Part shown: positions 45,706-57,319 of the stretch, one piece after another
How positions within the stretch are numbered: the stretch's first letter is position 1
How the letters are laid out: each line of letters opens with the position of its first letter
Assembly: GCA_031763025.1 (NCBI GenBank)
Contig: JASSKH010000007.1
Span: 9,191,930 to 9,255,929, forward strand
Length of the DNA stretch: 64,000 bases
Reading direction: 5' to 3'
DNA from: Macrocystis pyrifera
Taxonomy: Eukaryota; Sar; Phaeophyceae; Laminariales; Laminariaceae
Made by a program: the position numbers and the translations under genes
Notes under the pieces: generated by a model
Told to the model about the DNA's origin: nothing
The model's database searches: none
Seen by the model: only the letters and a program-made list of their open reading frames with translations

Positions 45706-48232
45706 CAAGGCTTATAACGGTAATTTCGGCGGGACGGTAACGACGGTAACGGCGGGACGGTACAGGACGCGACGGTGAAACCGCCGTCAAAGTTGTCCCG
45801 CCGTCCCGTCCCGCCTACAAAATCCCTGACCGTCGTCACATACCGTCCCGTCCCGCTGGTAGAATCTCTCCCGTTGGAAATAACCGTCCCGTCCCGCCGT
45901 TACACCAAAACATTACCGTCCCGTCCCGCCAATAAAATATCTCCCGTAGGAAATTATCGCGCCGTCCCGTCGTGACACCGTCTCCGGCGGACATAACTTG
46001 CCTCTTCCCCTGCGAGAAACATTCGTGGTCTCGTCTGTTCCCGTCCATTTCCACCACGAATTACGAAATTAATCAAGAAATTTCGAGTTGTACCAAACTT
46101 CAATAGTAATTGCTATATAAAATAATGTGTTATCATAAACTGTGCACAACTCCCATCTATAAATGAAATATAGAACATCACTCTTAATAGTAGGCGTACT
46201 ACCCAGCTTGCACAATTGGGTATCAACTATACAACTATTACAACTCACAGAACTATTAACCAGTCGAACTCACAGATGACGTGTTTTCATCGTCTTCATC
46301 TTATATAATACCTGGTATGAAATTGCTGCGGACCACATTAATTCACTTTTTCTTAGCAGAAGAAGCTGTGCTAGTGGTGTTGATGATCAGCAGCTGGTTG
46401 ATGATTTGTTTTTACATACTTTCAAATGAAGGTAAGTACAAATAATACCATCTACGAAAAAAAAAATGAAAATTACTACTAAGCAAGTGGGGAGGGGTAA
46501 CAGCAGCAGGGGTAGAAGGAACACCGTACAAGTAGGGGGGGAGTGGGAGTAGAGGGGAAACCGCGGCAGAAGAGAGTAGCAAAGAGACTGTAGACAGGGT
46601 AGCAAGATACAAGGCCGACCAATAGGTTGGACTTTTCTTTGCTACTCGTACCGCCAACTGCTACGGTCGTTCGGTACGTATTGGCTTGGTGCTTTGATTT
46701 TTTTCCATGACTTAACTTTCTCCTATGTGTTCCCCTTCTTATCCTTATGAAAGAAGTATACTACATAGTGGGTGGGTGACGAGCATATTTTGGCCCACTC
46801 ATTCTTTCTCTTTTTACTTCGTTAAGTGTTCACCGGGATGCATAATTCCCTTTTTCCTTCTCGTTTCTTCCCCCTTGCACGTCGCTTTTGGCTCATGCTC
46901 GGGGTAATTATGTGTCTGAGCTTTGGCTTTTATTTTATTTGTTTATTTGGGATTCTTCTCCTTTTCTTTTTCTTTTTCGGTTTGGTCTCTTCGTCGCTTC
47001 TCTTTCTTTATGGTGTATTTTGGTTGCGGACGTATGTACCAGGTATGTATGTATGTTGTATCGGCCGCGCCTAGTGCGAAAGCATGGTATTGCGTAGGCT
47101 ATTAATGCATTACGGTGTGTTATCTCTGTGTCGTAGTCTGTGACCACGGAGTTCGTATCTTTCTAGGGTGAAGAATCAGCACGGACACTGCATGGGCTTG
47201 CTGGATGTCGACGAGTAGAAGAACGGTTAATGTGAAGAACACACACAGTAAGTGGTGTTGTTTTGGCTTTAATTTTTTTTCAATGAATCTTCTCATACTT
47301 TCCACTCGCAACTGAAGACAGCAGTATCAGAACACAACACCTGCTACAGGCTCGCCACCGCACACAAACAGGACAGAGACCACTCAACTCACGGTCACAC
47401 CTACTCCTGACGTGGCCCAAAAAGATGTCAGGAGACATGTCATCAAGCGGGACGCATACCGTGCGCTGTCAGGGCCGAGCGTTATACGCATTAAAACCTA
47501 GCAGTTTGGTGTCACTCACAGCATGTCAGCATGTCAGCATGTCAATGCAAAGTTGCTGTCTGTCAAGGGGTGAAAGTGCTGCCTCCTAACATGTTTGGTC
47601 TGACCGGCACGGACGCCGTGGATGCCTATATCTCACGGGCGGGGTCGATCGACCAGCAGCGGCACTAGGATCAGCACCGCCGTCGCCACCACCTCCACCT
47701 CCACAACCACCAGTAACACAGCGCAAGCACAACTATCGGAACAACCACCATGAGCTGGCAACGCAACAACAGCGCTTGGGGCAGGGGTGGGAAGAAATCA
47801 GAAGATGTCGCCCGTGTAATGGAGCACATCTAGGGGCTTGGACTACGAGTCGAGAAGAAAACGTCTGCGTCGGGACGGCTCCGTTCGCGGAACCAGCAGT
47901 GTGCGGGAAATTTTTCACGTACAACCTCGCCGACCTTGCGGCGGGAAAGAAGAAAAATAAGTTGTTCTACCGTCTCGTCCAGCCGAGAAAAAAATATTTA
48001 CCGTCCGGCCCCGCCGAAGAAAAACAAAATTACCGTCCCGTCCTGTCGTCAAATCAGCCCCGTTGACTTTTACCGTGCCGTCACGTCGAGAATTTTTGCA
48101 CCCGCTTTTCCGTCCCGCCAATTTGTTACGTCCTCATTTTACCGTCCCGTTTTCATTTGTTATTCCCGCCAAAGGAGTCAAATCTGTCCCGTCCGATCCT
48201 GTCACGTTTCTCAGACACTGTGATAAGCCTTG
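45706..48232. mobile_element. Non-autonomous hAT-type DNA transposon, copy 2
   Basis: The 2,527-bp element has inverted ends CAAGGCTTATAAC and GTGATAAGCCTTG. Its subterminal CCGTCCCG arrays (about 45720-46000 and 47950-48200) and interior match 17662-19708. Flanking octamers ATATTTTC and GTATTTCC agree at 6 of 8 positions, consistent with a decayed target duplication. It carries roughly 770 bp (about 46480-47250) absent from copy 1, so one copy has gained or lost a block. No transposase is encoded. Confidence 0.85.
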
Positions 48233-48281
48233 GTATTTCCCAAATTTAAGTACAGGTAACTCGGCTGGGTATTTGCAATAT

Positions 48282-48852
48282 AGTTGACGATACCCAACAT
48301 CAACTTCCAAACAAATTGACTCATATCATACCCATCGTACGAATGAGTAGTTCGTCCGTCATCGTCCAACGTTTCAGTACCTGTTACGTATACGAAAGTT
48401 ATTATTCCAGATACGTATACTGTCAAAGCACCGAACCAAACCCGCGCGTGCGTGTCAAAAATATGCATGATGACTACAGCAGCAGCAGTAGTACGCGACA
48501 GCACTTACCCGTACGAGATTGACTGTTAAGAATTTGAGGCTCGAGCGTCGAACGAATAGTAGAAAATGACATTTTTCGTGCTGGAAATAGGGTGTGACAC
48601 TCTGCCTTACATAAGAATTCCAGCGTGGCCAGAAATAGCAAGAGACGTTGCATAGCAATGCCCACTCTTTGTCTGGATAGTATCACTTTATTCGTCACGA
48701 AGTTGATAGCGTCGCCCATGATCTGTCACTACTACTACTGCTGCTGTGCTTAGGTTGCTTTCGGTTTAGGAGAAGGGGGGAGAGGGAGGGAGAGCGGTGT
48801 GTAGTGTGTGGTTGGTTCAACAGCACTCTACAGCAGAGAGAGCGAATGAACT
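48282..48852 (-). repeat. Repeat R2, copy 3 (most complete)
   Basis: On the minus strand: a GA-rich leader, an open frame from Met at 48719 (MGDAINFVTNKVILSRQR), a GTAAGT donor-like site, an intron-like gap, and an acceptor ACAG before GTETLDDDGRTTHSYDG. It is inverted relative to copy 2, so the two copies flank the hAT-type element at 45706-48232. The first-half frame differs between copies by small indels. Confidence 0.7.
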
Positions 48853-48872
48853 AGAGGTATGTACATTATTGT

Positions 48873-49252
48873 CATTTTTCGCAACATGCCGGGGCATGCC
48901 GTTGCACCACCTGCGGCAGAACCTTCCACGGCATACCACGGAACCTTCCACGGACCTCCACGGCATACCATGGGACCCTAACCCTAACCCTATCCCAAAC
49001 CCTAACCTAACCCCAACCCCAACCTAGGTGCCGTGGGCATTGGGGTACCGTGGGGGTTGCCATGATATGCCGTGGGATTGCCATGGAGTGCCGTGGCGGT
49101 AGCCGCGGGGGTTGCCATGGTACTACCCATGGCATGTCATGGCAACCCCCACGGCGTGCCATGGAATCTTATGCCACACCATGGGATGCCGTGGTGATGC
49201 CATGGTATGCCATGGGCGGTACCATGGCAATGCCACGACATGCCCATGACAA
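48873..49252. repeat. CCATGG/CCGTGG palindrome array with telomere-like core
   Basis: More than twenty variants of TGCCRTGG/CCAYGGCA occur on both strands. At 48973-49026 they are interrupted by degenerate CCCTAA units (ACCCTAACCCTAACCCTATC), the complement of TTAGGG. This may be an interstitial telomere-like tract or simple-sequence DNA that resembles it. Confidence 0.75.
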
Positions 49253-49254
49253 GG

Positions 49255-49900
49255 TCAAATAGTGTAGAACCCTGAGTTTTACTCAACGTGTATCTTGCGT
49301 GTGCCTCTCTCCTTGCTCTTATAGCCTCTTTTACTCCATCCCAACATTTACTGCTCTGCTGCATACTATCAACTTCTTCCCTAACGGTATTATTATACTT
49401 GCTGTGGTGATGACCGATTGGTCCCGTCATTCTATTCTCCTAGCTCCTGCATGATCCCTCTCTACATCGTTCTGTGTTGTATATGTTATTTCCCACAGAA
49501 AAATTGCTTTGCATTTTAAGTGATCTCTTTTTGGAAATTTTCCCGTTTTCTTTGCTTATAGCTTGTGTATTTTCCATCTGTATAAAATACCTTACCTCGC
49601 CATTTTTTATAATTCTTGTCTGCTGACTGCCTGTCCATATTAGGCAGTGATCCGTACTTGCCACGTCAACTGTGTATACGCGTACTTCCGTCTCCTTACT
49701 ACTCCCATTTCTTCCACTATGAAGTCAAGGATAGAACTTTCTCCCTGTCGTATTCACTGCCCATTCTGGCTCTGTCTTTTTTAACCGGCTGGGATTGTCG
49801 ATCGTCGTCCATTGCATCATCTATTAACCCTGAGAAACTTCAGAATATTTACCGTTCCTCTGCTACCCGTGAAATGTCCTGAAGACCACCTGTCTGTAAC
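49255..49900 (-). pseudogene. LINE relic: endonuclease end and linker
   Basis: Minus-strand frames read STDHCLIWTGSQQTR then KNGEVRYFIQMENTQA, resembling the SDH-containing end of an apurinic-type LINE endonuclease. After frame changes comes CWDGVKEAIRARREAHA, like the helical linker before the reverse transcriptase. Multiple stops and shifts show decay. The reverse transcriptase itself is absent, so this is a fragment. Confidence 0.5.
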
Positions 49901-50372
49901 GTGAGTAGGTTTGAGTGTATCCACGCTGTCTGAAGGCGTTTCCAACAAGATCTCTAGATACTGGCTGAGTCATCCGCATCCCGCTAGTGCTCTCGAACCC
50001 ACCTCTCCGGACCGAAACGAGGGCATAGGAATTAAGACACCTCTTCGATAGTGTTGCTAAAATTCGTACTTGCGTCGTCGGTTGAGCGAATGTGACTCAA
50101 AAAGGCGTTTCGTTTCCGAATTTCCTCTCCTATTGATAGCCCTTTGCCATGCCTCGGTCGTGCTCATCAAACTCCTCATGCCGAGGCTCACACCACCGGC
50201 ACGTACCGAGCGAATAATAACTCTGTATCTTCGTGTTTATCGCTGCTTAACGCCTCACAGTTACGAGCGTGCCCCACGCTAGACCACCGCCGTCTCTCTT
50301 GTGGTCGTCCTGCTAATCGTCGCTTTCATCCACACCACCCTCGCCTCTTCTTCCACCGACCGGCCCTAACAG

Positions 50373-50482
50373 AAAATGATGAAAACAAAGGAGTTCCCCA
50401 TGCGCGGCGACAAGTGGACGGACATTATGGCCGACGTCGAGACGTTCGTCATGCCAGGAGTGAATCATTGGCAACACCCAAG
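50373..50482 (+). CDS. Group II PLP-dependent decarboxylase, exon 2
   Basis: After a pyrimidine-rich tract and CTAACAG acceptor, the exon encodes KMMKTKEFPMRGDKWTDIMA and DVETFVMPGVNHWQHPR. In the family, D..W..I..D+E..I+PG.+HW..P follows directly after EPGYL. The exon starts in phase 0, matching the phase-0 end of exon 1 at 41636, so intron 1 is 8.7 kb. It ends at CCAAG|GTGCGC in phase 2. The next segment (FFAYFP-like, then the PLP-lysine domain) was not found downstream, so the gene is partial here: either exon 3 lies beyond 64 kb or the copy is truncated. Confidence 0.8.
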
Positions 50483-50621
50483 GTGCGCCCGGTCGACCGC
50501 CCTCTTCGTTGTCGCATGCTGCCTAAAGCTTGGAGAGTTGTTTTTAGGTGGGGCGGTGGAGAGCACTTATTCGGAAGGTAGCCCATACAAACCAATTGTA
50601 CATTACGTATCTTCACAAGGA

Positions 50622-50822
50622 GTCCCTCGTCAACACTAGCACGTGGACAGAGGACTCACGGAATCTTCACGGAAGACATCCAGCCATATCAAGTTCCACA
50701 TAGAGCCATGTAGTGAACATCGGGGCACAGACGTTTCATCGTGCGAATCTCACCATCCCAATACCCCGTCACCAAACCTCCCATTACCCATGGCACTCCA
50801 CAATCTACATCGCGTCCTATGT
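50622..50822 (+). repeat. Dispersed repeat R4, copy 1
   Basis: AGTCCCTCGTCAACAC, GAAGACATCCAGCCATATCA, CATCCCAATACCCCG and CTACATCGCGTC match 62812-63012 in the same order and orientation at roughly 80%. Confidence 0.75.
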
Positions 50823-52538
50823 CTCTCGCCGCAGGCACTATTAATAGTCAACATCCTCCCTGCTCTGTACACGATACGACACGATATCATATGACCGACT
50901 TTAACAAAAATCCCGCGTCTATTTGTGCGAAGTACAATTGACTAAAGCTGTTTTCCCTGTACAGTGAGCGGGATTGCAACATATCATAGCACTACAATAT
51001 AAGGGACACTCCAATCCAATCCGAAAACACACATTCCACATCCCAACTCCAAAACACAAGTTCAAAATCCAAGCTCCAGACACCAGATCCACCTTCCTTA
51101 CATACCAAATCCTGGCTTATTCGATTTATCATGCCAAGACCATATCCATTAGAAAGTGCTCATTGTAAAACAGGACAACGATATGCGTTGCCGTGCTGTT
51201 CCCCAGGTGTCACCGTAATACGTGTGTGATCGGGGAGGTGGTGGTCTGTGGTTAAGGTTTGGCTTCGGTTGGGAGCTGTCAAATCGAATAGACAAACAAG
51301 CTAGTGTCACTTCTAGTATAACCACCCCTGTCTACGCCTCGGAAACAGAGTTGCGGAGCCTTTATTTGGGGTACTCCTGGGATATATGTGGTGGAGTCGC
51401 AGAAGCACAAAGAAGGCAGGAAAAGTAGTGATCTTAAGTTCCCAAGAACAATACGTTATGTATGCGCATACACATAAGATGGATCAGAAGACCTAGCTTC
51501 CCCTCTGAGCAACCCACGGATTCGAAGGCCTGGGGATAGTGGGAAAAGGAAAAAGGCGCAACAGCACAAGCGACTCCATTAACCCCACTGCTGTTTCTTT
51601 CACACAATCGAGGGCATACGATAAAAAAACAAGTCGACCCCGAGGCACTGCTGTGGAAAGCTGGTTTCAAACACGAGGGAACAAATAGAGGGGAATAAGA
51701 AGTAAGACAAGGCCGCCCGCTACGCATGTTCACAAGGACAGAATACTGGGACAATACGTCAAAATCATGGTGTGATATACGTTATGCTGCTTTGTGCAGG
51801 GCTCATTGTGACTCGCTGAGATGCAGTAAAATACTGCGAGTACTGTCGTGTCACCTGCGTGGCTACAAATCATAGTCATGGCCTTCTGTCTTACACACAA
51901 GATACATGGCCGGTGGTGCCAATCGCGTGTGCTGGTGGGCGGAAGGCTTGCACAGCAGAAATCTCACTTGCAAACTCTCAGCAGCAGTAGTAACAGCAGC
52001 ACCGTATCGCTCTACAGTAGTGTACCTGGTATGCAATACATGAGAAGCGTTGTTCCTTTCCTGTGGTGTACAGATATATACTGTAGGTACGTACGTACGT
52101 AGATAAGAAAGGCGAGGTTTAATTCCTGTGCTGCAGGTGCATATAGCCACTCAACAGATAGTTGCTGATGTACGTAGCAGGTGGCGTATTATATTTTTTT
52201 TACTTTTACGACACATCTGTTTGTATGTGTGAAATACGTCAAATACCAGCCGCTTTGCTACGGGCACTCAATCAATTTGACCAAGCGGCCAAGAAACCCG
52301 CAACAGTCATGAGACCTCACGAGTAGAGTCGACGTGCTCCGAGCGCATGCCGGATTACTCACAAGTCGGCGAAGCTCTCCCATTGTGGGATATCGCGATC
52401 AATAATGTGACGGTCGTGGCGAAAAATGCCGTGATTCTATGATTCAAAGTGGGTGTATAATTTTGTTCGAAGAAAAGCTCGTGAATCACAATTCGCAGCA
52501 CACCTTTGGCCGAGGGAGTCGGTGTGGCGCCCAAACAG
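50823..52538. other. No gene seen
   Basis: Short frames on both strands without domains. 51434-51754 (-) is open for 106 codons but not recognisable. Confidence 0.45.
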
Positions 52539-52701
52539 CCCCACGGGACTTCTCCGCTACCTGCGGGCAGCGTCACAACGTCACAACATATATCTCAACA
52601 CCGCTATTGAAGATGCCCGCATCAGTGCTCTGTATCGCGAGGACGCGTTGATTTTCTTTGTCGACCCCTGGAGCTTTCACGGATTCAGCCAGCAAAACGA
52701 G
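52539..52701 (+). other. Exon-like open segment of unknown family
   Basis: The segment between a CCCAAACAG acceptor and a GAG|GTGCGC donor (or CAG|GTAGGG at 52717) encodes GLLRYLRAASQRHN, IYLNTAIEDARISALYRED and ALIFFVDPWSFHGF. Composition is protein-like. It is on the decarboxylase strand but does not resemble that family's next segment. Confidence 0.3.
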
Positions 52702-53193
52702 GTGCGCTCGTTCTCCAGGTAGGGAATAGAGGTCTGTCATTTTGTCAGGAAATGCTATACCGGGTATAAGTACCGCCGCTTCGATTGCTTTTTCGTGGAC
52801 TTGTCCTGCCGAAACGTGGAATTATTACCGTAAACTGGCATGGACCACACCGGTATACCGCTAAATGAAAATAATTACGAAACGGAGGCTCGGGGGGTTC
52901 CGTTCTAGACGACCCTAGGTAACCCTAAACAATAGGAAAACCCAGTAGTATAAGGTCAATATTTTACGGGGCGTGACTTCACTACTTAATGAGGTTGATA
53001 TTGTTGTAATACATCCATCGGTATTTTCTTTATTTTTCCAAGTATGTGAAATATTAGCTTCCTAAATCTTTTTTATTCCCAAGAAATTCACAAGTTGTGA
53101 CAGAACGCCTCCGTAAATATTTCCAAACTTGAGAAATTCTGGAAGAAAAACTCTTCAAGAATGGGCCACCCCAGAAATATACCAGGAAACGTA

Positions 53194-53294
53194 CTATTAC
53201 GGCGGATCATAGTAAATAGGATCAAACATTGTTAGGTTATAATATGTAAATATATAGGTTTTTTATGTATAATTAACTATGGACCCCCGTAATA
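53194..53294. mobile_element. MITE-like element, CTATTACGGGGGTCC family, copy 5
   Basis: Left end CTATTACGGCGGATC, right end TATGGACCCCCGTAATA. The centre is shortened relative to other copies but retains TATATAGGTTTTTTATGTAT. Confidence 0.65.
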
Positions 53295-53765
53295 TGACCT
53301 ATTCATGTCTCGATGGCCGGCATACATCCAAAATGGCTACCGCTCGCCCGAAAATACTGTACATACTGTTGAGCTACGCGGTCCATAATCTCCGACCGAA
53401 ACGCGCTAGTAGGGGATGCGACGTGCTGCATATCGCGCAACAATACCACACAACGCTCCAACGTACTCGTCACACCTGGTCCCCCAACGGACGCCGGCCC
53501 CGGACGTGCAAGCTGTGCATCTCGCGCTGCTGCTTCCGTACGCCCTACGATCGGCCTCGCCCCTGCTGAGGGGCGAGGCCCGTCCCCCTATTCGTCAGCC
53601 CTGGCCGCCGCCGAGCGAGTGAAGGCCCCCCCGCTCGACGCCCCGTTGCCACTGCCGCTACCGCTGCCGCCGCCGCTGCCGCTGGCGCCGCTGCCGCCGC
53701 TGCCGGAACCACCGCCGCTACCGCTGCCGCTGCTACTGCCGCCGCTGCCGCCGCCGCTGCTTCCG

Positions 53766-55741
53766 TTACTCGCGCCGCCACCCCCCGCCCCCCCCTTTTC
53801 CTTTTCCTTTGGCCCTCTTGGCCGGGGGTTCCCCGGATGCCGCGCCGCTGGCTGCGACGCCGCTGTCGGCCGATCCCCCGCCGGTAGCCGCCTTGCGCTT
53901 GTTGCCGCTGCTCGTCTTGCGGGCGGGGCCGACGTGGGTGAACACGCAGGCGTCACCGAAGCGACACTTGCCGGTCTTCCCCCATTGCCGGCATTCACCG
54001 GCCCCGACCCCGGCCATCATGGCGGAAGTGCGGCGAGGTTGCTGGACTTCGGCGTTGATCAGACCGCCGAGGGCCACGTATCCGGAAAGGCGGGGCCAAC
54101 GGGGCCCCGGGATGGCGGGGAAGGACTCCAGCGGCGGGGGGTAGGCCCACGCGTGGCCGCCGGAGTCGGAGATGCAACGCAGGTCGAGCGCGAAGGTCTC
54201 GAGGTCCTTTGTCACCAGAGCCGTCTGCCTGGCCCGGTTTGCCGGGCGGTCGGCGACCGCAAAGTGCTCCATCACGTGATCGTTGAGGATCGTCGCCCCC
54301 GCGCTGAAGGCTCGGGCGAGCGCCTCCAAGCGGGCGCGCGCCACCTGGAGATCCGCACCCCCTTGTGGGAGTCCGCGGGACGCGATGGTGACGATCGCGT
54401 GCCCCAAAATGCTCAGGTGTTGCGCCAGTGGGAGGGTGATGCCGGCCCCGCCGCGCGGTGTGAAGGCCAGAAAGTTGAGGTCGTCCAGCTCTTCCAGCAT
54501 GCCATGGACGCCGGCCGATATGTTGACCGAGGCCCCCACGTACCCCTGCACGGCCGCCCGCTGCATCGATGCCGGGCGGCCGCCGCATAGTATCTGCCAC
54601 AGTCGAGTCGCGGGGTTGCCCCACGAGGCCACCGCGCGGTTGGTCATTATTTTTTCCACCTGTCTGCCCCGAGCGGTAAACGGGTTGCCGGTGCTGCCGT
54701 CCCCGTACATATCCGCCCCGACCGCAAGCCCGCCCGGCCCGTCGTTGGCCACATGGCCGAGTGCAGCCGATGGAGCGCCGTTGGCTCCTGTCCCGCCCGG
54801 GGCGAAGCCGAGGCCCCGGGCCGAGCCAGCGGCGAGCCCGCCCACTTGTCCGGAGAATGCGCCGGCGCCTCCGGTGCCGCCCGCATATGCCCCGTAGCCG
54901 AGCCCCCCCACCGGACCCACTACGAGCCCGCCCGCCTGGCCGAGGTGGACGCTGGCGGCTCCGGTACCGGCCAGAGCACCACCGTAGGTCGCCCTTCCAG
55001 CTGGGCCCGCGGTGGCCTCGATACCGCTGGAGACGCTCCCGTAGCCCCGCCCTCCCGGTCCTACGGCGAACTGGCCTCCCTGTCCGAGAGGAGGGCCGGC
55101 AGCTCCGGCGCCGCCCAGAATCCCGCCGTAGCCACCCGGGCCTGCTTGTCCGAGAGGAGCTCCGGCGGCTCCGGCGCCGCCCGGAGTACCGCCGTAGTCC
55201 CTCGCTCGCCCCGGGCCCCGGCCTACGGCGAGCCTGCTCTGTGCGGCGTTGAGGGACCCGCGCAGGCCCGCGCGGCCGCCCGCGGCTCCATCGACGGGTT
55301 GGTCGGCGATGCTGGAGTCTGGGGGGAGGACCCCGGCAGCGGGGCTCCCGAAGAGCTGTCCGGTCGGCGGTCCAAGTAGGGCGGTGCTGGGGGAATGGTC
55401 CCGCGGGGCGGCCCTGGCAGCGGAGCTACCGGGCTGCGGTCCGGGCCCGCTGGCGTCGCCTCCCCTTCCCCCGTGGGCGGAGCGACGCGAGGCCTCAATG
55501 GCCTCGTCCGATCGCTGGATGGCCGCCTGGAGCTGGGCGACTTCGTTCGCCACCTCCTGCTTGAAAGTGGCAAAGTCTGCTATCGACACGGGAGCCTCAT
55601 CGTCACCGTCGCTACCGGGCGTTCTCCCGGTTCCTCTCTCCGCGGTCGTTCTTGCCGGGCCCCTGCGAAGGCAAACAAATTGAGCGCGACAGTACGGCGC
55701 AGACGCAAGACAGGGCACAGGTGCGGCGACGACGGACAACG

Positions 55742-55808
<67 letters not shown>

Positions 55809-55904
55809 AACGAATTTTAGATAGAGGCGACGGTGAGCACTATCCATGCACCGGCCTGGACGAGGGTGGGGCTTACTTGTCCCCGTGCTCATGTGCGCTG
55901 GCAC
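53766..55904 (-). CDS. Gag-like protein with CCCH zinc finger (retroelement ORF1 candidate)
   Basis: The open frame encodes up to 712 residues. The first ~60 include a long proline run dictated by the G65 tract at 55743-55807. A good acceptor (TTTGCCTTCGCAG on the minus strand) at 55664-55676 suggests the coding exon starts at 55663 and that the homopolymer is intronic or 5' UTR. After it come a short coiled-coil-like segment (FATFKQEVANEVAQLQAAIQ), five imperfect Gly/Ala-rich repeats of ~33 residues, a folded-looking region (VEKIMTNRAVASWGNP to ALDLRCISDSGG), a C-x8-C-x5-C-x3-H finger (CRQWGKTGKC, DACVFTH), and a basic tail. A coiled coil, central domain and C-terminal zinc finger resemble Gag/ORF1 proteins. 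No RT or integrase lies downstream. A cellular CCCH RNA-binding protein is the alternative. Confidence 0.5.
55743..55807 (+). repeat. 65-base uninterrupted G run
   Basis: A pure G homopolymer between CGC and AAACG. It either encodes polyproline on the minus strand or lies in an intron. A tract this long may have an unreliable assembled length. Confidence 0.9.
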
Positions 55905-56254
55905 TCCGTTCGTACGCGCCGGCGTTCGCCGCGGTTGTTGACATGCACCGGCATCTTCCTGTCAACGGGTGAGCAACTTGGTACTCCGCATCGCGCATCT
56001 CGTCCCCCCAGCCGTTCCCTTGTGGGAATGACTTGGATAGAGGCGGCGGTGGGGGGGGGGGGGTGGTGGTGGGGGGGGGGTGAAGCATGCGCCGGCATGC
56101 ATTCCCCTCGAACTCGACTTGTAAGCCGGTGCTCCGGTCCCGGGATGTGGACCGGCGCTTACTCCGCCACTATCGACCGCCTTCCGGTGCGCCGGCACCG
56201 CGGTACTGCTACATGCGTCGTAGCACATACAGCGTTACGTTGTCTCAACGTGTG

Positions 56255-57319
56255 TGGTATGCATCGGTGGTGAGGGACGGGTCACCGGCCGACGCGGTGG
56301 CGCCGGCCACGAGACCTGCACCGGCACTTAGTCCTTCACCACCGCCGCTTTTCCTATTTTTTTTTTACAACGTTGTTGATTTTTTGGACATAGTATATAT
56401 ATCTGTGGTGAGGGACGGGTCACCGGCCGACGCGGTGGCGCCGGCCCCGAGACCTGCACCGGCACTTAGTCCTTCACCACCGACCCTAGTGCACCGGCAC
56501 AGCGCTATTAATATGGGCAGTGGAACATGGTATGTATCGGTGGTGAGGGACGGGTCGCCGGCCGACGCGGTGGCGCCGGCCCCGAGACCTGCACCGGCAC
56601 TTAGTCCTTCACCACCGACCGCTTTCTAGTGCACCGGCACAGCGCTATTAATATGAACAGTGGAACATGGTATGTATCGGTGGTGAGGGACGGGTCACCG
56701 GCCGACGCGATGGCGCCGGCCACGAGACCTGCACCGGCACTTAGTCCTTCACCACCGACCGCTTTCTAGTGCACCGGCACAGCGCTATTAATATGAACAG
56801 TGGAACATGGTATGTATCGGGGGTGAGGGACGGGTCACCGGCCGACGCGGTGGCGCCGGCCACGAGACCTGCACGGCACTTAGTCCTTCACCACCGACCG
56901 CTTTCTAGTGCACCGGCACAGCGCTATTAATATGAACAGTGGAACATGGTATGTATCGGTGGTGAGGGACGGGTCACCGGCCGACGCGGTGGCGCCGGCC
57001 ACGAGACCTGCACCGGCACTTAGTCCTTCACCACCGACCGCTTTCTAGTGCACCGGCACAGCGCTATTAATATGAACAGTGGAACATGGTATGTATCGGT
57101 GGTGAGGGACGGGTCACCGGCCGACGCGGTGGCGCCGGCCACGAGACCTGCACCGGCACTTAGTCCTTCACCACCGACCGCTTTCTAGTGCACCGGTACA
57201 GCGCTATTAATATGAACAGTGGAACATGGTATGTATCGGTGGTGAGGGACGGGTCACCGGCCGACGCGGTGGCGCCGGCCACGAGACCTGCACCGGCACT
57301 TGTTCCTTCACCACCGACC

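Noticed and set aside
53588..54624. Large ORFs in other frames over the Gag-like gene, including a + strand Pro/Leu-rich frame
   Set aside because: High GC and Gly/Ala repeats leave all frames open. Only the -712 frame contains a zinc finger and coiled coil.
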